Source: Chitinophagaceae bacterium (lineage in GTDB: Bacteria; Bacteroidota; Bacteroidia; Chitinophagales; Chitinophagaceae). From it: a DNA stretch of 64,000 nt. Position numbers and translations under genes: made by a program. The stretch spans positions 1,302,001 to 1,366,000 of the forward strand of contig JANINS010000003.1 of the NCBI GenBank assembly GCA_024508725.1, given 5' to 3'. Positions within the stretch are counted from its first letter, which is position 1; each line of letters starts with the position of its first letter. Shown piece after piece: positions 27,081-36,695 of this stretch. Under the pieces are notes generated by a model. That model had not been told where the DNA came from and searched no databases. It worked only from the letters and a program-made list of their open reading frames with translations.

Positions 27081-27974
27081 ATGAGACGGATATTTACCCT
27101 CATTGGCTTTGCTTCAATAGCAATGTTGGCTTCACTTTCATCTAAAGCACAGTATTATTATTATGACGACCGTTATTATGATAGCGATGTGCTGTTTGAA
27201 TTTGGAACTTCTGTAGGATTGATGAACGGCATTACAGATATTGGTTCCAAGAAAGGCTTCATGCCCAACTTCAAGAATTTTAATATGAATGCGAGTTTCT
27301 ATGTTGGAGCACTGTATCAAAATGTGGCAGGTGCAAGACTGGAACTAACTTATGGAAGAATTTCCGGTGCTGATAGTAATGGTGCAAGTCCCAAGCGCAA
27401 TTTGAGTTTTAGAACACCAATACGAGAGATCGCATTGATCGGAGAGTTTCACCCGTTAATGCTCAGGTATCATGATGAGTTACCAAGATTTTCTCCTTAT
27501 GTTGCTTTAGGATTAGGCTGGTTCTCTTTCAATCCGCAGGCAAATCTTAATGGCAGATGGATCGATCTGCAGCCATTGAGAACAGAAGGCCAGGGTTTTC
27601 CTCAAACGGCGCAATACAAGAAAGATACTTATCCTTACAAGTTATCTCAATCTAATATGATCTTTGGTGGAGGTATCAAGTTCGAAGCATCACAATTGGT
27701 TACTTTCAGAGCAGAACTACTCTTTAGAAAAACATATACTGATTACCTGGATGATGCAAGTAGTCTTTACGTAGATCCTACGTGGTTTGATGCAAATTTA
27801 TCCCCGGCCTTTGCTTCTTTAGCCAAGCAGTTATATGATCGTTCTGCAGAGAAAGACCCAACATATGTGAATGGTGTTGGTAGCACGATCAGGGGTAATG
27901 ATAAATCAAAAGATCATTATTTCACCATCAACTTAAAAGTGGGTATCACATTAGGAAGACAACGATCAAACTGA
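27081..27974 (+). CDS. DUF6089 family outer-membrane beta-barrel protein
   Basis: This 297-residue protein has a signal peptide (MRRIFTLIGFASIAMLASLSSKA) and a Tyr-rich start of the mature chain (QYYYYDDRYYDSD). It continues with repeated amphipathic strands and a C-terminal strand ending in a basic tail (FTINLKVGITLGRQRSN). FEFGTSVGLMNGITDIG is typical of the DUF6089 family, a predicted outer-membrane barrel of Bacteroidota with unknown role. A bidirectional terminator separates it from korA. Confidence 0.83.
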   Translation: MRRIFTLIGFASIAMLASLSSKAQYYYYDDRYYDSDVLFEFGTSVGLMNGITDIGSKKGFMPNFKNFNMNASFYVGALYQNVAGARLELTYGRISGADSNGASPKRNLSFRTPIREIALIGEFHPLMLRYHDELPRFSPYVALGLGWFSFNPQANLNGRWIDLQPLRTEGQGFPQTAQYKKDTYPYKLSQSNMIFGGGIKFEASQLVTFRAELLFRKTYTDYLDDASSLYVDPTWFDANLSPAFASLAKQLYDRSAEKDPTYVNGVGSTIRGNDKSKDHYFTINLKVGITLGRQRSN

Positions 27975-27986
27975 TATACAAAATTT

Positions 27987-28012
27987 AAAATCCCGCCAAT
28001 TGGCGGGATTTT
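27987..28012. terminator. Bidirectional terminator (TCCCGCC stem)
   Basis: A perfect palindrome TCCCGCCAA/TTGGCGGGA with flanking A and T runs lies between the convergent DUF6089 and korA genes and serves both. The TCCCGC stem recurs in the terminators at 31723, 32164 and 37711. Confidence 0.9.
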
Positions 28013-28013
28013 T

Positions 28014-29858
28014 TTATAAGAACGTTTTGATGAACTCGATCAACTCAGATTTTGTGATCGGTACACCCTGAATTTTATTATACGGTTTCGCATCAACCAA
28101 AAACTCATCACGTATGATCTTAACCAGCTGTCCGTTGTTGATCTCAGGAACGATCACCTGGTCAAAATTCTTAAGAATAGCTCCCAGGTTTTTAGGGAAA
28201 GGCCTCAGATATCTTAGGTGTGCATGGCCAACCTCATAACCTTGTGCAGTTAATTCCAGTACAGCACTCTTGATCGCTCCGAAAGTTGAACCCCATCCTA
28301 ATACAAGTACTTTTCCTTTTTCTGCACCTGTATCTATTTTCTGTTCAGGAATATAATCAGCAATGCGATCTACTTTTTCCTGTCTCAGCTTCACCATCAA
28401 TTCGTGGTTCTCTGCATCATAGCTTACATTACCTGTGATGTTTTGCTTTTCTAAACCACCAATCCTGTGTTCGAGTCCGGCAGTTCCCGGAACAGCCCAG
28501 GGCCTTGCAAGTTTTTCATCTCTTGCATAAGGCTGGTATCTTTCTTCACCTTCAGCCAATTCTTTTTTGAACTTTACTTCTATCGGTTGCAGATCGTCGG
28601 CTTTAGGAAACTTCCATGGTTCAGCTCCATTGGCAATATATCCATCGCTTAAAAGAATAACAGGCGTCATGTGTTGAACCGCAATTCTTGCCGCTTCGTA
28701 TGCCACACCAAAACAATCGCTTGGAGTAGAAGAAGCGATCACCGGCATGGGGCATTCACCATTTCTTCCGTAGTAAGCCTGAAGCAGATCACTTTGTTCG
28801 GTTTTTGTTGGAAGACCTGTTGATGGACCGCCTCTCTGAATATTTACGATCACTAAAGGAATTTCCAGCATCACCGCCAAACCCATTGCCTCACCTTTCA
28901 AAGCCATGCCCGGACCTGATGTTGTTGTAACACCAAGAGAGCCACCATACGCGGCACCAATTGCTGAAGTGATACCTGCGATCTCATCTTCTGCCTGGAA
29001 CGTTCTTATACCAAAGTTTTTATACTTACTAAGGTCGTGAAGAATATCTGATGCAGGTGTGATTGGGTACGTTCCAAGAAATAATGGCAACCCGCTTTTT
29101 TCACTTGCAGCGATCAATCCCATAGCCAAAGCCTGGTTACCCATGATGCTCCGGTATTGACCGGCAGGAAGCTTTGCTTTCTCTACTTTATATCTTGTGG
29201 TGAAGGTTTCTGTAGTATCACCATAATTATAACCTGCCTGCAACACTTTAATATTGCTTTGCAGGATCATATCTTTCTTGCCAAATTTTTCTTTCAGGAA
29301 GTTGATCGTGTTCTCAAGAGAACGATTGTACATCCAGTAAATGAAACCGAGAACGAACATGTTTTTTGCACGGTCTCTTTCTTTCACACCCAGTTCAGGA
29401 AAATCTTTCAGTGATTCACGGGTGAGTTTAGTAACATCTATTTTGATCAGCTCATAAGAGCCGAGGCTATTGTCTTCTAAAGGATTAATGCCATCAGGAT
29501 AGTTGGCAAGGCGAAGATTTTTTGAGTCAAAACCATCAGTATTGGCAATGATCTTTCCGCCAGGTTTTAAACTCTTCAGGTTCGATTTTAAAGCAGCAGC
29601 ATTCATTGCCACCAACACATCACACAAATCGCCAGGAGTAAAAACCCTGTCACTGCTGAATCTTATCTGGAAACCACTTACACCAGGAAGTGTTCCTTGT
29701 GGTGCCCTGATCTCAGCCGGGAAATCCGGGAAAGTGGCAAGGTCAATCCCAAGTAAGGCGGTATTATTGGTGAATTGCTGACCGGTAAGTTGCATTCCAT
29801 CTCCACTATCTCCTGCAAATTTTATTACCACATCCTGCAAGACGGCTTCTTTTCTCAT
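28014..29858 (-). CDS. korA: 2-oxoacid:acceptor oxidoreductase alpha chain (KorA type, fused gamma domain)
   Basis: This 614-residue protein starts MRKEAVLQDVVIKFAGDSGDG. The N-terminal 200 residues are the gamma domain (GDSGDGMQLTGQQF). The rest is the alpha domain with YPITPASDILHDL, TTTSGPGMALKGEAMG and RGGPSTGLPTKTEQSDL. With a beta chain it oxidises 2-oxoglutarate or another 2-oxoacid to the acyl-CoA, reducing ferredoxin. The frame is open for 35 more codons upstream, but these show no family similarity. The thiamine-binding beta gene (korB), normally next to it, is absent here: upstream is a divergent deacetylase and downstream a convergent barrel gene. Confidence 0.92.
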   Translation of the reverse strand: MRKEAVLQDVVIKFAGDSGDGMQLTGQQFTNNTALLGIDLATFPDFPAEIRAPQGTLPGVSGFQIRFSSDRVFTPGDLCDVLVAMNAAALKSNLKSLKPGGKIIANTDGFDSKNLRLANYPDGINPLEDNSLGSYELIKIDVTKLTRESLKDFPELGVKERDRAKNMFVLGFIYWMYNRSLENTINFLKEKFGKKDMILQSNIKVLQAGYNYGDTTETFTTRYKVEKAKLPAGQYRSIMGNQALAMGLIAASEKSGLPLFLGTYPITPASDILHDLSKYKNFGIRTFQAEDEIAGITSAIGAAYGGSLGVTTTSGPGMALKGEAMGLAVMLEIPLVIVNIQRGGPSTGLPTKTEQSDLLQAYYGRNGECPMPVIASSTPSDCFGVAYEAARIAVQHMTPVILLSDGYIANGAEPWKFPKADDLQPIEVKFKKELAEGEERYQPYARDEKLARPWAVPGTAGLEHRIGGLEKQNITGNVSYDAENHELMVKLRQEKVDRIADYIPEQKIDTGAEKGKVLVLGWGSTFGAIKSAVLELTAQGYEVGHAHLRYLRPFPKNLGAILKNFDQVIVPEINNGQLVKIIRDEFLVDAKPYNKIQGVPITKSELIEFIKTFL

Positions 29859-30017
29859 CTTAATACGTTTGTTTGCTAAGTTAAAAGTAAATAATTCTGT
29901 TTTGGTGATCTTGGTCAGCCTGAAATCTCCGTTAAATCTCTGCAAATTGAAACGTGTTATCATAGAATTATCAGCTACTATCTTATTTTAGATTACGGTT
30001 TCAGAATCCCCGTTAGT

Positions 30018-30890
30018 ATGTACAAGAAAATCTTTGGCTTTGCAGTTATTTCTATAATTGGCTTTGCCGCATGTCACAACGTTTTTAATAAAGACAAATC
30101 CACAGTTGCAGATGCTTTGGTTACTGATCATATAAATAAAAACTCAGTTGACAGTTCGATTATGGTTGCTCCTGCACCACCTCAGGAACCGAAAGACAGT
30201 AATTTAAAATATGTATATCTCACTTTTGATGATGGTCCACAGCTTGGAACCCTCAACTGTTATGATGTTTGTAAAAAAGCAGGAGTAAAAGCAACTTTTT
30301 TCCTTGTTGGCGAACATGCTGAAAACAAGTGGGGCAAGAGTATTTTGGATACGATGCGTAAAGACATGAGGCATTTTCTTTTTGCGAATCATAGTTATAC
30401 GCATGCCAATAACAGGTATGAATCTTTCTACAAACATTATCAAACCGCATTCGAAGATTTTATTAAAACACAGGATAGCCTGCAATTCCAGGTGGCGATC
30501 GCCAGATTCCCTGGAAATCCTGCCTGGGTAATGGATAGCAAATTCAGAAGTTCTAAGCTCACTAAAAAACTCGCTAAGATGATGGATTCTGTGGGCTATA
30601 ATGTAATGGGTTGGGATGTAGAATGGAGATTCAACAAAAAATCAGAGCCTGTTCAAACAGCAGAGCAAATGGCAAAAGAAGTAGAAGCTGCTTTTGCATC
30701 AAAGAGTTCGTTTGTAAAAAATCATGTTGTGCTTTTAACGCATGATCGTTTGTTCAGAGAACCGAACTACAGGGATTCGCTTACTAAAATGATCACTATA
30801 CTCCAATCGAAAAAATATGTTTTCGAAACTGCAGATCAGTATCCGATCCTGAAAAAAGCAGATAAAAATCTGCTGGCGGTTAGAAAGTAA
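30018..30890 (+). CDS. Polysaccharide deacetylase family lipoprotein
   Basis: This 290-residue protein has a lipoprotein signal with Cys19 (IGFAACH). A NodB-type deacetylase domain follows, with TFDDGP and the metal-binding Asp72, NHSYTH with His125 and His129, the RFPGNPAW motif, and LLTHDR near the C-terminus. It would remove acetyl groups from a cell-envelope glycan. The region between the lipid anchor and the domain (residues 20-60) is a flexible linker. The sugar substrate cannot be told from sequence. Confidence 0.9.
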   Translation: MYKKIFGFAVISIIGFAACHNVFNKDKSTVADALVTDHINKNSVDSSIMVAPAPPQEPKDSNLKYVYLTFDDGPQLGTLNCYDVCKKAGVKATFFLVGEHAENKWGKSILDTMRKDMRHFLFANHSYTHANNRYESFYKHYQTAFEDFIKTQDSLQFQVAIARFPGNPAWVMDSKFRSSKLTKKLAKMMDSVGYNVMGWDVEWRFNKKSEPVQTAEQMAKEVEAAFASKSSFVKNHVVLLTHDRLFREPNYRDSLTKMITILQSKKYVFETADQYPILKKADKNLLAVRK

Positions 30891-30928
30891 TTTACTGTAA
30901 TTTCAGCGCAATAAAAATTGCTATATCT

Positions 30929-31702
30929 ATGTTTAAATCTGGTAATCCAACACTTTCAGAAAAGATATTCAATAGGTCTATACAGCAAGAACAAGAGCTG
31001 AATGGAACTATGACTGTGAGAGGAGCGATCAACAAATTTGGCTTCTTGTTGCTGATGGTGGTGGCCGGAGCTGCTTACACATGGAACCTCTTTGAAAGAA
31101 AATTCGAAGATCCTTCAGTCATCATGCCTTATATGTGGACAGGGTTGATTGGTGGTTTTATCCTTGGATTGGTGATCTCATTCAAGCCTAACTGGTCAGG
31201 CTTCCTGGCACCTGCTTATGGTATTTTGCAAGGCTTGTTTTTAGGTGCACTTTCAGTGGTGATCAATGCAGCTTTTAGAGAAACGTATCCCGGTATTGTG
31301 ATGCAAGCCGTGGGCTTAACTTTCTCAGTGGCATTTGTAATGTTCCTGCTGTATAATTTCAGGATCATCAGGCCAACTCAGAAGTTCAAGGCTGTTTTAA
31401 TTTCCGCAACAATGGGAATAGCGCTGTTTTACCTTGTAATATTGGTAATGGGTGCTTTTGGAGCTTATCCTGAATTTATGAGGCTTGGAAATAATAGCAT
31501 GTTGGGTATTGGTATTTCACTTTTTATTGTTGCTATTGCTGCATTGAACCTTATACTTGATTTCGAAAGAATAGAACAAGGTGCTGAGATGGGTGCTCCG
31601 AAATTTATGGAATGGTATGGAGCTTTTGGCTTGATGGTTACAATTATTTGGCTGTACATTGAGATACTTAGATTGCTAAGCCGATTTGCAAGTAGAGATT
31701 AA
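30929..31702 (+). CDS. Bax inhibitor-1/YccA family membrane protein
   Basis: This 257-residue protein has seven hydrophobic helices and the family's late motif LNLILDFERIEQGAEMGAP, with the two conserved acidic residues that act in pH-gated ion leak in BI-1 homologues, followed by WYGAFGLMVTIIWLYIEILRLL. It acts in the inner membrane; its role in bacteria is not settled. It is followed by a terminator. Confidence 0.9.
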   Translation: MFKSGNPTLSEKIFNRSIQQEQELNGTMTVRGAINKFGFLLLMVVAGAAYTWNLFERKFEDPSVIMPYMWTGLIGGFILGLVISFKPNWSGFLAPAYGILQGLFLGALSVVINAAFRETYPGIVMQAVGLTFSVAFVMFLLYNFRIIRPTQKFKAVLISATMGIALFYLVILVMGAFGAYPEFMRLGNNSMLGIGISLFIVAIAALNLILDFERIEQGAEMGAPKFMEWYGAFGLMVTIIWLYIEILRLLSRFASRD

Positions 31703-31722
31703 TCTTCGTTTGTTTAATATTG

Positions 31723-31748
31723 TCCCGCTTCGGCGGGATTTTTTTTGT
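31723..31748 (+). terminator. Terminator with TTCG tetraloop
   Basis: The stem TCCCGC/GCGGGA around a TTCG loop (31723-31738) is followed by ten T-rich bases. It ends the Bax-inhibitor gene. Confidence 0.9.
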
Positions 31749-31801
31749 TTCTTATGCAACGTGTTGGGAAGCTGTTGAGTCAGACTTTTAAAATACCACA
31801 C

Positions 31802-32164
31802 ATGAAAGGAATTCTTATCGCAGTAATAGCAATGAACTTTATGTTCTTCTCTTGCGAAAAGCAAAGTGATGTACTAAAGATCAAAGGCAAAGTGATTCAC
31901 AGTAGCTGTGCAACGAAAGTCGTCCAGATATTAGATCCTAATTATTATAATCTTGGACAGGCAACATGGCAACAATCTGCCAATATGCCCGTTTACAATA
32001 ATGTTTTTGAAATTGCAAACAGGTGCAGTTTTGATACTATGGGAGTAAAAGATGGAGATGAATTCTATTTCATTATAACATCGAATGGCGAAAACGGATG
32101 TGCGATATGTGCTTTATGGGATAATCCACCAAGTGTGAAGCAAAAGATAGAAGTTGTAAAATAA
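31802..32164 (+). CDS. Small lipoprotein, unknown
   Basis: This 120-residue protein starts MKGILIAVIAMNFMFFSC, with a lipobox Cys at 18. The mature part holds further cysteines (HSSCATK, NRCSFD, NGCAICALW) and looks like a small beta domain. No family was recognised. The frame is open upstream to 31745, but that part overlaps the preceding terminator's T-run and lacks signal-peptide character, so the ATG at 31802 is chosen. Confidence 0.75.
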   Translation: MKGILIAVIAMNFMFFSCEKQSDVLKIKGKVIHSSCATKVVQILDPNYYNLGQATWQQSANMPVYNNVFEIANRCSFDTMGVKDGDEFYFIITSNGENGCAICALWDNPPSVKQKIEVVK

Positions 32165-32190
32165 AAAATCCCGCCACTGGCGGGATTTTT
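32164..32190. terminator. Bidirectional terminator (TCCCGCC stem)
   Basis: The arms AAAAATCCCGCC and GGCGGGATTTTT around ACT lie between the convergent lipoprotein and glutathione peroxidase genes, with A and T runs on both sides. The 32-residue-spaced convergent stops share it. Confidence 0.9.
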
Positions 32191-32191
32191 C

Positions 32192-32725
32192 TTATTTGAT
32201 ATATTTCAAAACTTCTTCGCTCATCGGTTTCGTTTTGTGATGGATCACCGTAAGCAGGTTTCCATTTTCATCAAGGATAAACTTGGTAAAATTCCATTTG
32301 ATCGGATCTTCCATTCCTTTCTTTTTTGCTTCGGCAATTAAGTATTGGAAGATCGGAGCGATATCATCTCCTTTTACAGATACTTTCTCAGCCATTGGAA
32401 AAGTTACTCCATAATTTTTCTTGCAGAATTCACCGATCTCTTCATTCGTTCCTGGTTCTTGTCCGCCAAAATTGTTTGCAGGAAATCCAACGATCACCAG
32501 CTTGTCTTTATATTGTTCATACAACTTCTCGAGCTCTTCGTATTGAGGTGTGTTGCCACATTTAGAAGCAGTATTCACGATCATTATTTTTTTACCCTTA
32601 TAATCTTTAAAGTTGATCGTACCTCCATCAAGTGATTTCACTTTGAAGCTGTAAATATTTTGAACTTCGTCTTTGAATGCAACAAGCCCGGCGAATAAAG
32701 CAACACAAAGCAATAGCGTTCTCAT
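32192..32725 (-). CDS. Glutathione peroxidase family protein (periplasmic)
   Basis: This 177-residue thiol peroxidase has a hydrophobic N-terminal export signal (MRTLLLCVALFAGLVAF). The peroxidatic Cys56 is in NTASKCGNTP. Gln89 (NNFGGQEPG) and Trp144-Asn145 (IKWNFTKF) complete the GPx catalytic tetrad. It has Cys rather than selenocysteine, so the electron donor is probably thioredoxin-like. Cys101 could be the resolving residue. Confidence 0.92.
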   Translation of the reverse strand: MRTLLLCVALFAGLVAFKDEVQNIYSFKVKSLDGGTINFKDYKGKKIMIVNTASKCGNTPQYEELEKLYEQYKDKLVIVGFPANNFGGQEPGTNEEIGEFCKKNYGVTFPMAEKVSVKGDDIAPIFQYLIAEAKKKGMEDPIKWNFTKFILDENGNLLTVIHHKTKPMSEEVLKYIK

Positions 32726-32755
32726 ATAAAAGGTTTAATGTAAAGGTAGTAAAGC

Positions 32756-34141
32756 TTATTGCTTTTCGTATGCTCCAAGATCTGGTGCAAGACCAAATGT
32801 TCTTGGCTTTCCATCAAGGTCAAATGGTGGAACAGCAGTATTGCCAGCCTTATCAATTGCGGGAGAGCCTGGTTTTAACCTGAAATTGTAAAAAGGTTTA
32901 TTGTTATTGATGCTGTCGAATAATGGAGATTGATTTTTGATCTTGTTGCCTGTGAATGTGATCGTTGAAGGGTCAGCACTCTTCATCTTATAGAAAACAT
33001 TATCAAACGTAATGCTGAAAGGAGCTGCAGTTGTTTTACGATTCACAAGCACTTCATCATCTACAATTCCTCCTTCTCCGTAGATAATAGAATTTCTAAA
33101 TGTTGCTGTTAAAGAAAGTGGTGTTGTTCCGCTAATATCACTCAACACCAGTACCGGATTTTTGTGTTGAAGGTACGAGCTGCCATAAGATGCAATAGTG
33201 CAGTGGTTGAAATTGTAATCACCTCCCACAAAAAAAACATTGTAACCAGCCTGTGTGATCTGGCAATTTGTTGCTGAGATTTTACTGTTTACACCACCAA
33301 CGGCTACATCATAAATATTATCGAAAATGCATTCTCTTAAAGTGAGTTTTGGATTGCTGTTCGATGGATAATTCTGAGCTACTACACCCTGGTAAGCATT
33401 TCGAATATTTACAAACTGCAGATCATTGTCTTTGCTGGAAGTTCGAAAAAGTATTCCTGGCCATGCACCCGGAAAATCTTTGTAAGGTTCATCGAGCCTG
33501 TCTCCCAGGAATTCTATTCTTTCGTTCGCTGTTCCTGTTGCTTTGATGGTTCCATCAACAATTACCGGTGCATCAGCATGTACATATACTTTTACACCTT
33601 TATTTATGGTGAGTGTTTTTCCGGCATCGATAGTTAGTCCTTCAAGAATTACAAAAGGCAGATCGTTGTTCCATGTAGTGTCTGTAGTAACTCTTCTGTT
33701 ACGGTAAAAGTTTGCATTTCTGCCATAAGCATCTAATTGCACATACTTCACATTGCCGTTATAAGAGATACGGATGCTGTCGGTAACAACAAAAGGCAAT
33801 AAAGCAGTACTTGGGTTTATGCTCACTGTTACAAATGCATAAATACTGTCGTTGGCGTTAATTTCTATATCGTTGAAAGATGTTCCGGGAGTTCCATCAA
33901 CATTCAGTTTAAAAGGTGAAGTGCTTCCACCCATCAGTTGCACGTTACTCAATCTCAGCTTCTGATCGTTTGGATTGAATATCTTAAAGTATTGAGTAGT
34001 TGACCCGGTTGTTGTGAATACAGTATCGAAATGTAAAGTATCTTCTGAAGTTCTTAGAAAGGCATCAGGAGTAGTGATAAAGCCAGTCTTTTTACAACTG
34101 AATAAAACAATAACTACAGTAAAAGCAAGTAACCATCTCAT
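32756..34141 (-). CDS. Lipoprotein with right-handed beta-helix and choice-of-anchor Q motif
   Basis: This 461-residue protein has a lipobox Cys16 (VLFSCKKTG). The N-terminal half is an Ig-like domain (FDTVFTTTGSTTQYFKIFNPN), followed by a parallel beta-helix region (GLTIDAGKTLTINKGVKVYVHADAPVIV is typical of such coils). It ends with the choice-of-anchor Q signature PGSPAIDKAG...DLGAYE. It is presumably on the outer membrane. No catalytic site was recognised. The ComF gene starts the same minus-strand group upstream, 46 bases away. Confidence 0.8.
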   Translation of the reverse strand: MRWLLAFTVVIVLFSCKKTGFITTPDAFLRTSEDTLHFDTVFTTTGSTTQYFKIFNPNDQKLRLSNVQLMGGSTSPFKLNVDGTPGTSFNDIEINANDSIYAFVTVSINPSTALLPFVVTDSIRISYNGNVKYVQLDAYGRNANFYRNRRVTTDTTWNNDLPFVILEGLTIDAGKTLTINKGVKVYVHADAPVIVDGTIKATGTANERIEFLGDRLDEPYKDFPGAWPGILFRTSSKDNDLQFVNIRNAYQGVVAQNYPSNSNPKLTLRECIFDNIYDVAVGGVNSKISATNCQITQAGYNVFFVGGDYNFNHCTIASYGSSYLQHKNPVLVLSDISGTTPLSLTATFRNSIIYGEGGIVDDEVLVNRKTTAAPFSITFDNVFYKMKSADPSTITFTGNKIKNQSPLFDSINNNKPFYNFRLKPGSPAIDKAGNTAVPPFDLDGKPRTFGLAPDLGAYEKQ

Positions 34142-34187
34142 TATGCCAAACCTACAGGAAAAACGTGGAATGCAGAAGAGGAACAGG

Positions 34188-34889
34188 TTAAATAGTCCAG
34201 CAAACTGTTGCGATGCTGAGTTTTAAGCCTGGCACTTTCAACATTTCAGCACCACAGGCTTCGAGTGTTGCTCCGGTAGTAACAATATCATCTACCAGTA
34301 ATACATGCTTATTTTCCAGTACGGATGGATCTTTAACAGCAAACACTTCCTGCATGGTTTGCCAGCGATGTACACGATCTTTTTTTGTTTGAGTTTCAGT
34401 GAATAGCTTTCTTTCAACAGCAGTATTTATTACAGGTTTTTCAATGATCGTTGAAATGCCTTCGGCAATCGCTGCAGCCTGGTTATAACCTCTCTTTTGT
34501 TGCTTTTTTGGATTGAGCGGAAGCGGAACAATACAATCAACACAGTCAAATCTATCTGCTTGTTTTAAATGCTGACCAGTCATTCTGCCTAAATATTCTC
34601 CGATCTCTTTCTTGCTGTGATATTTTAATTCGGTTATCAGATGAGACATCAAAGAATCTTTAGTAAAATAGTAAGCAGCTCCACCAGCTTCTATGTGCAT
34701 TCTTCCATAGAAATCTTTCTCAACAGGATTACCTGGTAGTTTGAAGAAACCTGTTTCAGGGAGTTTAGCATGGCATTGCAGGCACAACAACTGGCTATCT
34801 TCAACTACATCACTTCCACAACCTTCGCAATGATGCGGAAAGAAAAGATGGAGCACATCTTTGGTATAACTACTGAGGGTTTTGATCAC
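34188..34889 (-). CDS. comF: ComF family phosphoribosyltransferase-like protein
   Basis: This 233-residue protein has an N-terminal zinc site of four cysteines (21, 24, 36, 39; CEGCG and CLQCH). A type I phosphoribosyltransferase fold follows, with the PRPP motif VLLVDDIVTTGAT at 196-208 and KRGYNQA. ComF homologues act in DNA uptake at the cytoplasmic side. comEC is also present in this window, 18 kb away, which fits a natural competence set. Confidence 0.92.
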   Translation of the reverse strand: MIKTLSSYTKDVLHLFFPHHCEGCGSDVVEDSQLLCLQCHAKLPETGFFKLPGNPVEKDFYGRMHIEAGGAAYYFTKDSLMSHLITELKYHSKKEIGEYLGRMTGQHLKQADRFDCVDCIVPLPLNPKKQQKRGYNQAAAIAEGISTIIEKPVINTAVERKLFTETQTKKDRVHRWQTMQEVFAVKDPSVLENKHVLLVDDIVTTGATLEACGAEMLKVPGLKLSIATVCWTI

Positions 34890-35006
34890 AGTTCAATTTA
34901 CAAAAAATACGCTGATGGCTAAGAGACAAAAAGAGAGAAGGAGGAAAAGAGAAGATCGTAAACACCTCTTTATCTCTTTTACTCCTTCAGGCTCTTAGCT
35001 TAAATC

Positions 35007-36377
35007 TTAAAACAGATGTTTGTACACTTCTTCCACTTTATTTAAAGCCAGGATTTGAATGTTGAAACTTTTGGGATTGTAGCTTTTCTTATTAAAGCCT
35101 GAGATGATGATCTTTTCAAAACCCAGCTTCTCGGCTTCAGCGATTCTTTGTTCAACTTTGTTTACTGCCCTGATCTCACCATTCAACCCGATCTCACCAG
35201 CAAAACAAATCTGATGGGGTAGCGGAATATCCTCAAACGAAGAAAGCAATGCACAGATCACAGCCAGATCAATCGATGGATCTTCGATCTTCAATCCACC
35301 GGCGATATTTAAAAAAACATCTTTGATCCCGAATTGAAAGCCACCACGTTTTTCCAACACGGCTAAAAGTAATTGTAATCGTCTAAGATCAAACCCGCTT
35401 ACTGTTCTTTGTGGTGTACCATAAACACTTTGAGTAACCAAAGCTTGAACCTCGATCAGCAAAGGTCTCATCCCTTCAACAGTTGCAGCAATTGCAGTTC
35501 CGCTGAGTTGATCATCTCTTTGCGTAAGCAATATCTCCGATGGATTAGCAACAGCTCTCATTCCTTCTCCCGTCATCTCGTAAATTCCTAACTCGGCTGT
35601 ACTGCCAAAACGATTCTTGAGTGTTCGCAAAATTCTATAAGCATAATGCCTGTCGCCTTCAAACTGAAGTACGGTATCAACCATGTGCTCAAGGATCTTT
35701 GGTCCTGCTATCGTTCCATCTTTTGTTATATGACCGATCAAAAAAACCGGCGTGTCTGTTTCTTTTGCAAACCGCTGAAGTTCTGCTGCACATTCTCTTA
35801 TCTGTGCAACACTTCCTGCAGATGAATCAATATTGTTTGATTGTAATGTTTGGATCGAATCAACGATAATAAGATCTGGCTTCAACTTTTTGATCTCCTG
35901 GAAAATCGCCTGCGTAGATGTTTCGGTAAGTAGATAAAAATTTTCATTCGCAACTTTCAGCCGGTTGGCCCGCATCTTTATCTGCGATTCACTTTCTTCT
36001 CCACTCACATACAACACAGTTGCTTTTTGAAGTTGAACACCGTTCTGCAAAAACAAAGTGCTCTTACCAATTCCTGGTTCACCTGCAACAAGTACAATGC
36101 TTCCAGGAACAATTCCCCCACCAAGAACTCTGTTCAGTTCAGCATCATTCGTTACAATTCTTTTTTCTTCATTGATCACTACTTCATCCAAACGAACTGC
36201 ATGCACCGATCTTTTTTCTGAATGATATGTTTTCCAGCTATCATCTTTTTGATTGTTCTTGTTCACTACTTCTTCAACGAATGTGTTCCATTGATTACAC
36301 GACGGACATTTTCCTAACCACTTGGTACTTTCGTAACCACAATTATTGCAGAAAAAACTTGTTTTGATCTTACTCAT
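35007..36377 (-). CDS. radA: DNA repair protein RadA
   Basis: This 456-residue protein has a zinc finger (CNNCGYESTKWLGKCPSC), a RecA-like core with Walker A GEPGIGKST, the RadA-specific KNRFG motif (LKNRFGSTAEL) and a C-terminal Lon-protease-like domain (GLKIEDPSIDLAV). It drives branch migration in recombination. The ATG at 36377 is preferred over an in-frame TTG at 36386. Confidence 0.96.
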   Translation of the reverse strand: MSKIKTSFFCNNCGYESTKWLGKCPSCNQWNTFVEEVVNKNNQKDDSWKTYHSEKRSVHAVRLDEVVINEEKRIVTNDAELNRVLGGGIVPGSIVLVAGEPGIGKSTLFLQNGVQLQKATVLYVSGEESESQIKMRANRLKVANENFYLLTETSTQAIFQEIKKLKPDLIIVDSIQTLQSNNIDSSAGSVAQIRECAAELQRFAKETDTPVFLIGHITKDGTIAGPKILEHMVDTVLQFEGDRHYAYRILRTLKNRFGSTAELGIYEMTGEGMRAVANPSEILLTQRDDQLSGTAIAATVEGMRPLLIEVQALVTQSVYGTPQRTVSGFDLRRLQLLLAVLEKRGGFQFGIKDVFLNIAGGLKIEDPSIDLAVICALLSSFEDIPLPHQICFAGEIGLNGEIRAVNKVEQRIAEAEKLGFEKIIISGFNKKSYNPKSFNIQILALNKVEEVYKHLF

Positions 36378-36695
36378 CAATTGCAAGAATAATGAATGTT
36401 AGTCGAGGATGCAAAGAAGTGAATCGATGAACAAAGAAGTATCAAAATCAATCGTTTATTAATGTAAAAGGGCTGACATTGCTGTCAACCCTGTTTACTT
36501 ACTAACCCATTAAATTCTGCCACTAAATTACAATAATGGGTCACATTGCAAAATTATTTTTGGGCTTTGTGAAAAACTTCTCTCACCTACGATTTGTATC
36601 GTAGAAGCTTAATTTTATGATTGTCTTTTTGGCATAATCTAATATCTTGGAAGCTCGTTTGATATACGTAACCCATTAAATAACAAGGAGTTTTT
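36378..36695. other. Divergent promoter region between radA and the zinc peptidase
   Basis: These 318 bases hold no ORF. A 9-bp stem GGGCTGACA/TGTCAACCC with a TTGC loop lies at 36470-36491, and the decamer ACCCATTAAA occurs twice (near 36505 and 36670), the second just before the peptidase gene. An AAGGAG ribosome site stands at about 36683. Confidence 0.5.
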
